A stretch of 64,000 nucleotides of DNA, from positions 217,255 to 281,254 of the forward strand of contig NZFO01000011.1 in NCBI GenBank assembly GCA_002690705.1, in the 5' to 3' direction. Below, piece by piece: positions 9,192-18,766 of this stretch (positions within the stretch are counted from its first letter, which is position 1; the number at the start of each line of letters is the position of its first letter). The translations under genes were made by a program, and so were the position numbers. Source of the stretch: Magnetovibrio sp. (GTDB lineage Bacteria; Pseudomonadota; Alphaproteobacteria; Rhodospirillales; Casp-alpha2). The notes beneath the pieces are model-generated. The model was not told the DNA's origin. It ran no database searches and worked only from the letters and a program-made list of their open reading frames with translations.

Positions 9192-10438
9192 CAATCGCCA
9201 ATCCACTCGACAAGCGTTGATACACCCATCCCGACACCAATACAGAGGGATGCAACGCCATAAAAAGGCCTTTTAATATTTTTGGACCGGCGCTCCATCT
9301 CGTTCATCAATGTAACTAAAATACGAGTTCCTGAACACCCTAAGGGGTGTCCAAGAGCAATGGCTCCGCCATTTACGTTGAGGCGTTCCGGGTCAATCCC
9401 CAACTGGCGTTGACACCCAATTACTTGTGCTGCGAAGGCCTCATTAATCTCAAACAGCGCTATGTCTTCCACGGCCAAACCGAACCGCTTAAGTAGTTTC
9501 TGGGTTGCAGGAACTGGGCCGTAGCCCATTATTCCGGGGTCTACCCCTGCTGAAGCTGATCCAACCCAGCGTAATTTAGGTTTTAACCCACGTTTTTCGC
9601 AACTTTCTGCATCCATCACAAGTACTGCTGCTGCACCGTCATTAATGCCGGATGAATTGCCCGCGGTGACAGTGCCACCTTGTTTAAAACTGGCGCGGAG
9701 CGCACTCATATCGACTTCATCCGTTGCCAATATCCAATGACCACCCTGATTTTTCATCCGTGGATGTTCGTCTGTATCAACGATTATTGGATCACCTTTT
9801 CGTTGTGGAACCGGGATGGGATGAATTTCCTGAGTGAATTTCCCTTTCGAGATTGCCGAAACTGCCCTGCGATGGCTCTCGACCGCGTATACGTCTTGCT
9901 CCTCACGGCTAATCTGCATCTCCTCAGCAATGTTCTCCGCTGTTTGTCCAAGTGACACGATGGGGTACATCGCGTTCATCTTAGGATTTTCGTAACGCCA
10001 TCCAACGGTCGTGTCATACATTTTCGGTGGAGTAAAAGTTGGCAGACGCGTAGGTTTTGGCACGGACCAAGGGGCACGCGACATGCTCTCTACACCGGAC
10101 CCAATAAACACTTCTCCCTCACCTGTTATCACGGCTTTTGCAGCCTGATTGACCGCTTCTAGCCCAGACGCGCAATTTCGGTTAACCGTGACACCTGGGA
10201 CTTCAATTGGGAAACCGGCTAAAAGTGTCGCCATGCGTGCGACGTCTCGGTTATCTTCGCCTGCTTGATTTCCACACCCGGCGAAAACATCGTCGATGAT
10301 GGCTGGATTGATAGTGATCCGTAACATTAAACCTCTATAGATCTCTGCTAATAGGTCGTCTGGTCGCACCGTTGACAAACCTCCACCATATTTTCCGATG
10401 GCGCTGCGCACGCCATCGACAATTACCGCGTCTCTCAT
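9191..10438 (-). CDS. Acetyl-CoA acetyltransferase/thiolase family protein
   Basis: Cytosolic thiolase of 415 residues that cleaves 3-oxoacyl-CoA or condenses acetyl-CoA. The nucleophile is Cys89 in NRNCASG. The general bases lie in [14 protein letters not shown], and the second cysteine is in LCIGVGMG, where most family members have CIGGGQG. The PcaF-like N-terminus [17 protein letters not shown] and the GHWILATDE segment suggest a degradative (beta-ketoadipyl-CoA or short-chain) thiolase, but chain length cannot be assigned. The stop overlaps the start of a decayed CoA-transferase, implying the pair once formed an acyl-CoA catabolic operon. A small lipoprotein gene lies upstream on the same strand, separated by a terminator-like hairpin. 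Confidence 0.93.
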   Translation of the reverse strand: MRDAVIVDGVRSAIGKYGGGLSTVRPDDLLAEIYRGLMLRITINPAIIDDVFAGCGNQAGEDNRDVARMATLLAGFPIEVPGVTVNRNCASGLEAVNQAAKAVITGEGEVFIGSGVESMSRAPWSVPKPTRLPTFTPPKMYDTTVGWRYENPKMNAMYPIVSLGQTAENIAEEMQISREEQDVYAVESHRRAVSAISKGKFTQEIHPIPVPQRKGDPIIVDTDEHPRMKNQGGHWILATDEVDMSALRASFKQGGTVTAGNSSGINDGAAAVLVMDAESCEKRGLKPKLRWVGSASAGVDPGIMGYGPVPATQKLLKRFGLAVEDIALFEINEAFAAQVIGCQRQLGIDPERLNVNGGAIALGHPLGCSGTRILVTLMNEMERRSKNIKRPFYGVASLCIGVGMGVSTLVEWIGD

Positions 10439-10459
10439 AGATTAAAACCTCGTTTCTAG

Positions 10460-10483
10460 GAAAAATAACCCCCCGGGGTTATT
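10460..10483 (-). terminator. Rho-independent terminator overlapping the lipoprotein stop codon
   Basis: On the minus strand an inverted repeat AATAACCCC/GGGGTTATT (10483 to 10464) is followed directly by a T-rich tract. The TAA stop of the upstream lipoprotein lies inside the left arm. It should end the lipoprotein transcript before the thiolase start at 10438. The strict loop is only two bases, so in practice the inner GC pairs would open. Confidence 0.55.
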
Positions 10484-10988
10484 GGTTAATACCTTGGACG
10501 TCATTGGGTACTCCGGATGAGGGTAGTGCGCTACCTGTAGTAGTTTTTATTTGTCCGCGGGGCGAGACAGTTATAGTTATGTCAGATCCTACCAACGTTC
10601 CACTTTGTATGGCGATTGCAAGAACGCGGTCTGGAGTTGCATAAGTGAGAATACTTGTTGGGGCTCGCACAGCAGTTATCTCCTGCCAACCATAGGCCCT
10701 CAGGTTTTCGCGATAAAAGTCAAACATGCCGTTAGTACTGGTCGCAGTGCTGATTGCCAGTTGGCCAAACCACGGATTAGTGCCAAGAACCAGTGTTTTT
10801 TCCATGTTTATCGTGGCGCCAGTGGGAACCGGAATATCGGGGAATTGGCGATAGGCAGCGATACGTGTACTAGTTGCACTCTCTCCATTATCTCCCGGAC
10901 TGGTCGATATCATCGGTGCAGTTTTATCGCATGAAGATATCGCTAAAATACCAGTAGTTAGTAGCACAAATCTAGCTTGAAAACTCAT
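10479..10988 (-). CDS. Small conserved lipoprotein of unknown function
   Basis: Predicted lipoprotein of 169 residues from the ATG at 10988. A longer frame begins at 11069, but only the inner start gives a clean signal peptide, MSFQARFVLL onward with the lipobox AISSC. The mature part contains FPDIPVPTGATIN, a WFGQLAI strand, FDFYRENLRAYGWQEI and a closing ITITVSP strand. This resembles small alphaproteobacterial envelope proteins of unknown function whose genes sit beside ubiX. It is divergent from ubiX and shares its upstream region. No enzymatic motif is visible. Confidence 0.7.
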   Translation of the reverse strand: MSFQARFVLLTTGILAISSCDKTAPMISTSPGDNGESATSTRIAAYRQFPDIPVPTGATINMEKTLVLGTNPWFGQLAISTATSTNGMFDFYRENLRAYGWQEITAVRAPTSILTYATPDRVLAIAIQSGTLVGSDITITVSPRGQIKTTTGSALPSSGVPNDVQGINQ

Positions 10989-11147
10989 ATCGCTGTTAGC
11001 TCCACAATTCTCGAAATTCTTGGTTGTTCGTCTTACATGTTTATAACACTGACGATAGGCGTGGGCCAAGAACCCGATTATATCACCCGTCTTTTCCTAA
11101 TGGAACCCATCTACTATACTAAGGGCTACTTGAGGGAGACCGCTGTT

Positions 11148-11780
11148 ATGGATGAAATTAGCCGTGAGAAACGCCGTGTTTTCGTTGCGATCTCAGGGGC
11201 GAGTGGTGCTGTGTATGGTATCCGTCTATTAGAAATGCTGGGCAGTTGTAGGGATATAGAGGTACATTTTTCCATCAGCAAAGCTGGTGGGGTGACGCTA
11301 TTAACTGAGTGTCAACGGTCTTTGGCGGAGGTGGAGGCACTTGCAGATGTCGTTCATCTTGCGGGTAATGTTGGTGCCCCCCCTGCATCAGGATCTTTTG
11401 GTCTTGACGCTATGATTATAGCCCCGTGTTCTATCAAAACTGCGTCAAACATTGCTTATGGCAATACAGCCGATCTGATTACTCGAACCGCCGACGTAAT
11501 GATCAAGGAACGTCGGATGTTAGTTTTGGCTGTGCGTGAAACGCCAATGCATGCGGGTCATTTAGAGACACTTAGCCGTTTGGCGCAGCTGGGTGCAATA
11601 ATTTTCCCGCCGGTACCCGCGTTTTACCATCAGCCTCAGAGTGTATTGGAAATAGTCGATCAATCCTGCATGCGTATGTTAGATCAAATTAATATCAGGG
11701 TTGAATACGCTCCGCGCTGGGGCGAAAACAAAGGGGTGCCAGCAGTAGGCGCAAACATAGGGAGCTCTCAGAAAAATTAA
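11148..11780 (+). CDS. ubiX: Flavin prenyltransferase UbiX
   Basis: Makes prenylated FMN from FMN and dimethylallyl phosphate, the cofactor of UbiD-type decarboxylases used in ubiquinone synthesis. From the ATG at 11148, with GAGGGAG at 11132-11138, it has 210 residues. The upstream frame extension from 10977 runs antisense to the lipoprotein and is unlikely to be translated. Family marks are VAISGASGAVYGIRLLE at the start, the phosphate-binding region around IIAPCSIKTASNIAYG, and the LAVRETPMHAGHLE segment. Its stop overlaps the leuC start by one base (TAATG), so the two are translationally coupled. UbiD is not in the window. Confidence 0.95.
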   Translation: MDEISREKRRVFVAISGASGAVYGIRLLEMLGSCRDIEVHFSISKAGGVTLLTECQRSLAEVEALADVVHLAGNVGAPPASGSFGLDAMIIAPCSIKTASNIAYGNTADLITRTADVMIKERRMLVLAVRETPMHAGHLETLSRLAQLGAIIFPPVPAFYHQPQSVLEIVDQSCMRMLDQINIRVEYAPRWGENKGVPAVGANIGSSQKN

Positions 11781-13180
11781 TGGGACGTTCACTTTTTGAC
11801 AAAATTTGGGATCAACATGTGATTGCTGATCTGGGTAGCGGAATGACATTACTGCACATGGACCGTGTACTTCTGCACGATCTGAGTGGATTTAGAGCTT
11901 TAAAAATGCTTGAGGAGCGCGGAGAAGCTGTGGTTAATCCCTCGTCAACGCTAGCTTGTCCCGATCATACCGCGGGCAGCCAGCCAGGGGCGGAGACTGC
12001 GGGGTCGGCTTATTTAAGGGGTGGGCCTGAATTCCGACAATTGTGTGAACGATATGGTATTCCTTATTACCACATTGGGGATGATAACTTTGGCATTCTT
12101 CATATCATTGGGCCTGAGCTGGGAATCACACTGCCAGGGGTAACATTGGTGTGCGGCGATAGTCACACCTGCACTCATGGTGGATTGGGGGCTCTCGCAT
12201 GGGGAATAGGCTCTACTGAACTAGTGCACGTTTTGGCAACGCAAACCCTTATGCAGCGTAAACCAAAGGTGAAGCGCATACGGTTTGAAGGGCAACCTGG
12301 GCCGGGTGTTACCTCTAAGGACATGATTTTACATGCTATTGGACGGGAAGGGACCCGGGCTGGAGATGGGTTTGCAATAGAGTACGCTGGTTCGGCAATT
12401 GAGAGTATGGACATTGAAGGCAGAATGACAATCTGTAATCTGTCAATCGAAATGGGGTCTAAGATTGGCATGACTGCACCAGATGAAAAGACGTTTAACT
12501 ATCTAAGAGGGAGAAAACACGCACCGAAAGATGGGGTTTGGGATCAGGCCGTTAAGCATTGGCGTGCGCTTGTCTCTGATGAAGACGCAGTATTTGATGA
12601 CGACACAATTTTTTATATGAACGATATTCGGCCCCAAATTACGTGGGGCACAAGTCCAGAACACGTTATTTCTATTGATCAGTCCATACCAGACCCCGAC
12701 AAGGCCCTGAGCCGAGAACGTTGTGATTCGGAGCGTGCGGCGCTTGAGTATATTGGGCTGCGGCCGGGAATGCCTATCGAAGGTGTAAGCATTGATTGGG
12801 TGTTTATTGGTTCATGTACTAATAGCCGAATCACCGATTTGCGGGCCGCAGCCGAGATAATAAAAGGGCGAAAGGTAGCTGATAATGTAACAGCTTGGGC
12901 GGTGCCCGGGTCTGCAGCGGTTAGGCTGGAGGCTGAGGCGGAAGGTTTGGATAAAATTTTTGTTGAGGCGGGATTTGAGTGGCGGGCACCCAGTTGCTCT
13001 ATGTGTGTTGGGGCCAACGGAGACATCATAAGTCCCGGGCAGCGGAGCGTTTCTACATCTAATCGTAACTTCGTTGGTCGCCAAGGACCGGGAGCTAGAA
13101 CTCATTTAGCCAGCCCGGCAATGGCTGCAGCAGCAGCTGTAACTGGTAAGATAACCGATGTGCGGAAGCTAATGAGGTAG
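11780..13180 (+). CDS. leuC: 3-isopropylmalate dehydratase large subunit
   Basis: Aconitase-fold Fe-S subunit that with LeuD isomerises 2- to 3-isopropylmalate in leucine synthesis. The 466 residues match the family. The three cluster cysteines lie in GSCTNSR and in CSMC of APSCSMCVGANGD. The substrate loop VCGDSHTCTHGGLGALAWGIG is intact. The start overlaps the ubiX stop by one base, and leuD follows after two bases, so ubiX-leuC-leuD reads as one operon. leuB is not adjacent; the family member at 5804 is of the malate/tartrate kind, so the leucine leuB is probably elsewhere. Confidence 0.97.
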   Translation: MGRSLFDKIWDQHVIADLGSGMTLLHMDRVLLHDLSGFRALKMLEERGEAVVNPSSTLACPDHTAGSQPGAETAGSAYLRGGPEFRQLCERYGIPYYHIGDDNFGILHIIGPELGITLPGVTLVCGDSHTCTHGGLGALAWGIGSTELVHVLATQTLMQRKPKVKRIRFEGQPGPGVTSKDMILHAIGREGTRAGDGFAIEYAGSAIESMDIEGRMTICNLSIEMGSKIGMTAPDEKTFNYLRGRKHAPKDGVWDQAVKHWRALVSDEDAVFDDDTIFYMNDIRPQITWGTSPEHVISIDQSIPDPDKALSRERCDSERAALEYIGLRPGMPIEGVSIDWVFIGSCTNSRITDLRAAAEIIKGRKVADNVTAWAVPGSAAVRLEAEAEGLDKIFVEAGFEWRAPSCSMCVGANGDIISPGQRSVSTSNRNFVGRQGPGARTHLASPAMAAAAAVTGKITDVRKLMR

Positions 13181-13182
13181 AG

Positions 13183-13806
13183 ATGAGAGCTTTTAAAAGC
13201 TTAACTGGTATTGCCGCACCCCTATTTCGAGCTAATATAAATACCGATATAATCATTCCGATGCAGCATCTGGTCGGCACTGATCGGGTTACCATGGGGT
13301 TCAATGTATTTGCGCCTTGGCGTTATGAGAACGTTGATGGCTCGCGTTGTGAAAACCCTAATTTTATTTTGAATCAAAGGCCCTTTCGTCAATCAAGCAT
13401 TCTAATTGCAGGGCCAAACTTTGCCTGTGGTAGTTCGAGAGAAGGAGCTGTTTGGGCATTACATAGCTTTGGGTTTAGGGTGGTGATCGCCCCCAGTTTT
13501 GGTGGCATATTCGCAAATAACTGCTATCAATCAGGTGTGTTGCCTATTGTATTAAAGGAGGAGCTTGTTGCGGCCCTCGCTCGCCAAGCAGAGGCTGCAC
13601 CTCATACTGCAACTTTTACCGTTGATTTAAAAAGTTGTCTTATAGAGCCTCCTCAGGGTGAGGCGATAAAATTCGAGGTCGAGGCATTCAGACGAATAGC
13701 TCTTCTCAAAGGACTGGACGATCTGGGTATGATCAAAAGCCGGCTTTTAGAAATTGAAAAGTATAGAAATTTAGATTGTGAAGTTCGGCCATGGATATAT
13801 TTGTGA
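13183..13806 (+). CDS. leuD: 3-isopropylmalate dehydratase small subunit
   Basis: Swivel-domain partner of LeuC, 207 residues, normal length. Typical segments are ANINTDIIIPMQHL near the start, FAPWRYE, and GPNFACGSSREGAVWAL, which contributes substrate-binding residues, followed by the strand FRVVIAPSFGGIFANNC. It begins two bases after the leuC stop and closes the operon. No terminator hairpin is visible directly behind it. Confidence 0.97.
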   Translation: MRAFKSLTGIAAPLFRANINTDIIIPMQHLVGTDRVTMGFNVFAPWRYENVDGSRCENPNFILNQRPFRQSSILIAGPNFACGSSREGAVWALHSFGFRVVIAPSFGGIFANNCYQSGVLPIVLKEELVAALARQAEAAPHTATFTVDLKSCLIEPPQGEAIKFEVEAFRRIALLKGLDDLGMIKSRLLEIEKYRNLDCEVRPWIYL

Positions 13807-14107
13807 GGCTAACATTTCCTATTGTGACTGTAGTGATGAAGATATCCTGTAAGTTAGGTAGAGGTTGGGTGTAAGGCGGTTGGCATGTAATTTGGGCAAT
13901 GTTGGCCTGACCGCATCTTTTAATGGCTGCTGGTCACCAGCTAGGTTACGGCCGCCCCAGACGGTTCATTCAGTTTAGGGCAAAAATTGGTAGCAAGGAT
14001 TACAATCAAGTTTGAGCTTACAATAGTTTATTTCGCTCTTTATTAAACCGACATGCTTTGCAATGTAAAATATCAGTATTTTAACTTAGGGTGATGAGGC
14101 AATTGGT
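13807..14107 (+). other. Gene-free interval between leuD and the histidine kinase
   Basis: About 300 bases with no credible frame, hairpin with T tract or repeat. The end is AT-rich and probably carries the kinase promoter, which could not be defined. Confidence 0.35.
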
Positions 14108-15232
14108 TTGATCATTAATCAGTCGCATAAAAAAGATGAGGTTGTATTGGCGCAATTTATAGAAAATGTGCCTTACGCGATTTTCCGTTTGGCGTCAACA
14201 GGTAACTTACTTATTGCCAACTCGGCAATGGTTATCATGTTGGGCTATGACAATGTAGGAGATTTCAAAGCTCAAAACCCGGATCTTGAACATCAATTTT
14301 TTGAAAATTGTGACCAGTGGCAGGACATAGTCAAGAGATTAGAGTCAGAGGATCAAATTTCTGGATTTCACGTTGAGTGGCGTCGCAAAGATAAAAAAAA
14401 AATATGGGTCTCTCTCAACTTAAAAGGTGTCCGGGTGTCCGGTGGCGAACTTGTCATTGAAGGCGCTGCCGTTGAGCTTACAAATCAGTATCATGAAATA
14501 AAAGCGCTCGCAGATGCAAAGGAAGCGGCGGAAGTTTCTAGTCGCGCAAAAAATAAATTTCTGGCGTATATGTCCCATGAGCTAAGAACACCGCTAAACT
14601 GCATCGTTGGCTTTTCGGCAATTCTAATGAAAGAGATGTTTGGTCCTTTAGGAGCTGAGAGTTATAAGAGGTACTCATACGATATCCATTCGGCTGGCAG
14701 CCATATGGTCGCATTGATCAGTGATATCATGGATATTTCAAAAATTGAGGCCGGTGAATATTCTTTGTCACTCTCTAAAGTTGATGTAGGTGCGCTTGTG
14801 CTCTCGAGTGTGGAGATGATCCGCGATACAGCGGATCGAAACAGGGTAATTATTTTATGTGAATTTGATGAATATTTACCGGAGCTTGAGGCGGATAAAT
14901 TGCGTCTAAAGCAAATTCTGCTCAATTTATTATCTAACGCAGTAAAATTTAGTTCCCCCGGTGGGCAGGTATTCGCGCGCGCCGGTTTTGAGATTAGTGG
15001 CGGGGTAACTATTGAGGTAGAGGATAATGGCGTTGGGATTGACCCTAAGGAACTTCAAAGAGTCCAATTACCGTTTGAGCAAGCTCGTCAATGCCCATCA
15101 AGTACTGGCGAGGGAGCAGGTCTTGGGCTGTATTTTAGTAAACAGTTTGCAGCCTTACATGGCGCAGAGTTCTCGATCGAGAGTGAATTGGGTATAGGCA
15201 CGCGAGTAAGGATTTACTTCCCAGCTAATTGA
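14108..15232 (+). CDS. Cytosolic PAS-domain sensor histidine kinase
   Basis: A 374-residue soluble kinase without membrane segments, starting at TTG 14108 with GAGG eight bases upstream. A PAS domain covers about residues 12-125 (FRLASTGNLLIANSAMVIML, then a PAC-like strand pair). The dimerisation/phosphoacceptor region has the H box YMSHELRTPLN with His157. The ATPase domain shows the N box LLNLLSNAVKFS, the G1 box VEDNGVGI and the G2 box GEGAGLGLYFSKQF, all intact. There is no receiver domain and no adjacent response regulator, so it is an orphan kinase whose partner and signal are unknown. The neighbours give no hint of its regulon. Confidence 0.92.
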   Translation: MIINQSHKKDEVVLAQFIENVPYAIFRLASTGNLLIANSAMVIMLGYDNVGDFKAQNPDLEHQFFENCDQWQDIVKRLESEDQISGFHVEWRRKDKKKIWVSLNLKGVRVSGGELVIEGAAVELTNQYHEIKALADAKEAAEVSSRAKNKFLAYMSHELRTPLNCIVGFSAILMKEMFGPLGAESYKRYSYDIHSAGSHMVALISDIMDISKIEAGEYSLSLSKVDVGALVLSSVEMIRDTADRNRVIILCEFDEYLPELEADKLRLKQILLNLLSNAVKFSSPGGQVFARAGFEISGGVTIEVEDNGVGIDPKELQRVQLPFEQARQCPSSTGEGAGLGLYFSKQFAALHGAEFSIESELGIGTRVRIYFPAN

Positions 15233-15259
15233 GGCACAGCAATGTTCTATTAGGGTGGC

Positions 15260-16384
15260 CTAGTCGATTGCGTTCATAAATGTTTTGAGAACACTCGAGA
15301 CTTTATTGCCGTCAACCCATCGAGCTACGATAAGTATGTCGCTGTCGGGCGCAATCCAAATTATATTGACACCCGCTCCAAGCGCTGCATAAGAATTTTC
15401 TGCAAGACCCGGCCAGTGACTCCCATGTGTATTCAACCACCATAAGTACCCGTAATTGTTGCGGATTAGGCACGGTGAGCGAAGGGCATCACACCAGCCT
15501 TTAGGTAACAAATTTTGCCCCCCCCAAACGCCACGGCGATGCACTAGTAATCCGAACCTAGCATGATCAAATGTGGATATTTGAATGCCTCCACCCCAGT
15601 GAGTTCCGCCGGGAACAGATTGCATCTGCTCGCCATCTATATCTACCCAAGAATTCTCATAACCGTGCCAGGACCAAGTGTCGGATGCGCCGATTGGTGC
15701 CATTACGCGCTCACGTAAAACATCAGACAATGGCCGTTTAAAAAGGGATAAAAGGGCAAGGCCGAGTAAATTAACCCGTACGTCGTTGTATTCCCAAAAA
15801 GTTCCGGGTTTTTGAAGCTTTCGCTTAGAGCCTTTCCTAGTATTTATAGACCCCGGTCCTACCTCACGGAAATGATCCACTTGATCTGGTTTATCGAATA
15901 GTGTTCCCTCCCACTCACTTGTTTGATGCAAGAGGTGTTCCCACGTAATCCCTCGGTTTTGGTCTGAGCGGAAATAGGAACTTACAGGTTTATCCCTCAG
16001 TGTCGTGGCAACAGGGGTATCAACACTATCGATTAAACCATCTTGAACTGCGATACCAGTAAGTACAGAGAAGTAACTTTTTGCGATTGAAAACGTCATG
16101 TCAACCCGAGTTGGGTCTCCCCATTTGGCGGCAATATAGCCCTTATAAACTAATAGTCCTGATGGTCCACCGCGCGGTTTAAGTGGGCCAAGAATCCGAT
16201 TCCACGGTTCTGGCTCTATATCAGTTAAGCCGGGGATGTTATTGGCTGCCCCTAGGTCATAGGGCCATAGAGTCTCGGAGTTCAATGCTAAATTTATAGC
16301 GTCGTTTAGTAGATTTTCATTAAAGCCTGCATCCGCAGGCGATATTTCTGACCAATCATTGTTTGTGCCAGGTATGTAGGTCAT
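15260..16384 (-). CDS. Serine hydrolase of the class C beta-lactamase fold
   Basis: From the ATG at 16384, directly behind a strong GGAGGG ribosome site, it has 374 residues; an upstream extension to 16492 is unlikely. The active-site SxxK is SIAK (Ser99, Lys102) in MTFSIAKSYFS. The YxN motif appears as YND in WEYNDVRVN, and a GGTHWGGG loop replaces the third KTG-type element. Family members are esterases, D-aminopeptidases or amide hydrolases rather than antibiotic resistance enzymes. No signal peptide is seen, so a cytosolic location is likely. It runs convergent to the histidine kinase and divergent from the MmgE/PrpD gene, and its substrate is unknown. Confidence 0.88.
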   Translation of the reverse strand: MTYIPGTNNDWSEISPADAGFNENLLNDAINLALNSETLWPYDLGAANNIPGLTDIEPEPWNRILGPLKPRGGPSGLLVYKGYIAAKWGDPTRVDMTFSIAKSYFSVLTGIAVQDGLIDSVDTPVATTLRDKPVSSYFRSDQNRGITWEHLLHQTSEWEGTLFDKPDQVDHFREVGPGSINTRKGSKRKLQKPGTFWEYNDVRVNLLGLALLSLFKRPLSDVLRERVMAPIGASDTWSWHGYENSWVDIDGEQMQSVPGGTHWGGGIQISTFDHARFGLLVHRRGVWGGQNLLPKGWCDALRSPCLIRNNYGYLWWLNTHGSHWPGLAENSYAALGAGVNIIWIAPDSDILIVARWVDGNKVSSVLKTFMNAID

Positions 16385-16588
16385 ATATCCCTCCTTTGGC
16401 ATTTGGTGATAGCGAAGGTACGATGAATAAATGTTTGTATTTCCACCAAACTGATAAGACTTTGAATGGCCTCGGACTTCTGTAATCCGCAAAAGCTGGA
16501 GTTACGTGATTATAACAGGTCGGACCCTACAAATTGTCTGATACGCTTGCGACTGTCAAACTGACTACATTAGTTGAGAGGAATTAAA

Positions 16589-17923
16589 ATGATAGCAGGA
16601 TATTTGGGGGGTTATGCAGCTGATCTAATAAATGTAGATTTCCCTAAGGAGGTAATACATTCAACAAAAAGGTGCATTCTTGACACGTTTGCAGCAACCA
16701 TATGTGGCGCGGTCCATCAGCCAGCTCAGTTGATGCGAGAGGCCTTGGAAGAGGAACTTGGTCATGGTTCGTCAACACTCATACCGGATGGACGTAAGGC
16801 ACCCATGCGGACGGCCGCCATGATAAATGGCTCTGCGGCTCATGCAATGGAGGTTGATGATATCTTTCGCGAGGGCGTATATCATCCGGGGCCGCCAGTA
16901 ATTTCTGCCGCTTTGGCGGCATGTCAAGGGTTAGGTCGGAACGGAGAACGATTTTTGAGGGCTGTCGTTGCAGGTTATGAGATATCCAATAGGGTCGCCG
17001 CAGCCATGCAACCGGCACATTATGACTTTTGGCACACTACTGGTACCGTAGGAACTGTTGGCTCCGCTGCAGCAGTCTCGGTAGCGTTAGGTTTAAATCG
17101 CGCGCAAAGCAAACATGCTCTCGCTAATTCGGTAACTATGGCGGCTGCGTTGCAACAAGCTTTTGCCACTGACTCAATGGGAAAGCCTTTGCATGCGGGG
17201 CATGCGGCGGAAGCGGGAATGACCTCGGCTATCTTGGCCGGGAAGGGTATGACCGGTGCTGATGGCATGTTTGAAGGCGCGCGTGGTTTTGGAAAAGCTA
17301 TGGGGCGAAATGTTGATTGGCATGCACTGGTCGACTCGTTAGAGACTGAGTATACTATTTGTCGGATGACCCAGAAAAATCATACTTGTTGCGGGCATAC
17401 TTTTGCCGCGATAGATGCAGTATTAATGCTGGCTAAAGCCCACGAACTATCACCTGATGACATCTCAGAAATAACGGTTGGAACTTATGCTAAGGGCGTG
17501 GAGATTTGTGGTAATCCCGACCCCCAAACGGTCTACCAAGCAAAATTTAGTATAGCATATGTTATAAGTGCTGCTTTGATTTTGGGCAGGGTGCGGTTTG
17601 CCGCTTTTAAGGAGAATCTTCTGCATGATAGCAAAATGAGGGCAACAATGGCTAAAGTCCGTTGTTACGTGGACGAGGAAGCAGAGGCGGCATTTCCGAA
17701 TCGGCGATCGGCAATTGTCAGAATTAGGACGCATGCGAATAAGGTTTTTAAGCATCACGCGGTAACTCGAAAAGGAGATCCGGATAACCCTCTGTCAGAT
17801 GCCGAGCTGGAGGAGAAGTTTAGAGAATTTTCCGCTCCAGTGATTGGTGATAGCGCTGTTGAAAAGCTCCGTCAGGCTGTTTGGAGCATAGACGTAAATG
17901 AGAATCTTCGAAATATTTTTTAA
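16589..17923 (+). CDS. MmgE/PrpD family protein
   Basis: Member of the MmgE/PrpD fold (2-methylcitrate dehydratase, cis-aconitate decarboxylase and relatives), 444 residues from the ATG at 16589; GAGAGGAA lies just upstream. Family features include the helical N-terminus with CILDTFAATICGAVHQPA, NGSAAHAMEVDDIF, and the segment MGKPLHAGHAAEAGM, which lines the active site. The catabolic context is weak: no prpB, prpC or acnD is adjacent, so a propionate role is not supported. It is probably a dehydratase or decarboxylase acting on a tricarboxylate-like acid. Confidence 0.9.
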   Translation: MIAGYLGGYAADLINVDFPKEVIHSTKRCILDTFAATICGAVHQPAQLMREALEEELGHGSSTLIPDGRKAPMRTAAMINGSAAHAMEVDDIFREGVYHPGPPVISAALAACQGLGRNGERFLRAVVAGYEISNRVAAAMQPAHYDFWHTTGTVGTVGSAAAVSVALGLNRAQSKHALANSVTMAAALQQAFATDSMGKPLHAGHAAEAGMTSAILAGKGMTGADGMFEGARGFGKAMGRNVDWHALVDSLETEYTICRMTQKNHTCCGHTFAAIDAVLMLAKAHELSPDDISEITVGTYAKGVEICGNPDPQTVYQAKFSIAYVISAALILGRVRFAAFKENLLHDSKMRATMAKVRCYVDEEAEAAFPNRRSAIVRIRTHANKVFKHHAVTRKGDPDNPLSDAELEEKFREFSAPVIGDSAVEKLRQAVWSIDVNENLRNIF

Positions 17924-18271
17924 GTATGATAATCAGAGCGTTTTGTTCAGCCCCCTTGCCTTGGGGAGCGAGTAAGTAGACAACACTTCTTTCTGTAAGC
18001 TCTGCCGATATGCAATAAGGCTGTACAAGCAGGATCATAAGCCCGTGGATTTGGACAATTTGGCTTATCCTCTGAACTGATCAATCATGGAAGTGGTAGA
18101 TCACGTATTTTGTAGTGACAATTAACTAAGAAGGCTGATTTGGTGAGATCAGCCGAGCCAGAAAACAATTTTTAGAACGGCTCAGCCAAGGGCGTGGGTT
18201 CGTGGGCTATGTGAAAAAACTTTTAAATCAACTAACGTCTATAATTTTTGTGGTTCCAGTAATTTTTGATG
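17924..18271. other. Convergent intergenic region with small hairpins
   Basis: About 350 bases between two converging genes. It holds an inverted repeat GGCTGA/TCAGCC at 18133-18138 and 18149-18154, and overlapping GAGCC/GGCTC arms just downstream. A CCCC...GGGG pair lies near 17947-17961. None is followed by a convincing T run in either direction, so they may be weak bidirectional terminators. No gene is seen. Confidence 0.35.
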
Positions 18272-18754
18272 TCAACGGTTCGTTTTTCCATCGGTTGATT
18301 TATTACCACATACTCCTCTGGTCCGCTGGAGGGGATCTGCTTCAAGTAATTCCCGAATATCCTCAGGAATCAAAATTGTTTCGCGGGTTTTTGGCATAAA
18401 ATAAATATTTACGCATTCTGCCGTTGCCTTGCACTCACCATTTAAAAACAAACCATACCCCGTCGTCATGGACTTTTTTCCAAGCTTTAAAATACGCGAA
18501 CCGACTTTCATAATGCCGGGGAAATGTGCCTCATTTCGAAAATTAATGACAATTCTTGCCAAGATAAAATCGATGCCTTGATGACGTTCTGGGGAGAGCA
18601 AGCCGCCAAGAAACGCAATGCGTCCTATTTCGATATACTCAGGGTAAGTGCAGTTGTTAATGTGTCCTAATTCATCCTGATCACAGTAGCGAATGGTAAC
18701 CTCGGTCCAAAAGGCAAAGGACTCTCTATCCGTTAGGTTAATAATGTCATCCAT
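18272..18754 (-). CDS. 4HBT-family acyl-CoA thioesterase
   Basis: A hot-dog-fold thioesterase of 160 residues that would hydrolyse an acyl-CoA. The catalytic segment is YCDQDELGHINN at about residues 23-34, close to the family's YxDxDxxGHVNN. It continues with the long helix YIEIGR. Secondary strands such as GSRILKLGKKSMTTGYGLF fit the fold. The start at 18754 has a TAGGAG ribosome site. It lies 12 bases downstream of an enoyl-CoA hydratase gene, suggesting joint action on an acyl-CoA intermediate. The acyl group is not predictable. Confidence 0.87.
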   Translation of the reverse strand: MDDIINLTDRESFAFWTEVTIRYCDQDELGHINNCTYPEYIEIGRIAFLGGLLSPERHQGIDFILARIVINFRNEAHFPGIMKVGSRILKLGKKSMTTGYGLFLNGECKATAECVNIYFMPKTRETILIPEDIRELLEADPLQRTRGVCGNKSTDGKTNR

Positions 18755-18766
18755 ATAAAGGTACTC

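Noticed and set aside
17947..17961. CCCC...GGGG pair as a terminator behind the MmgE/PrpD gene
   Set aside because: Stem of four with no downstream T run; kept only as a note in the interval.
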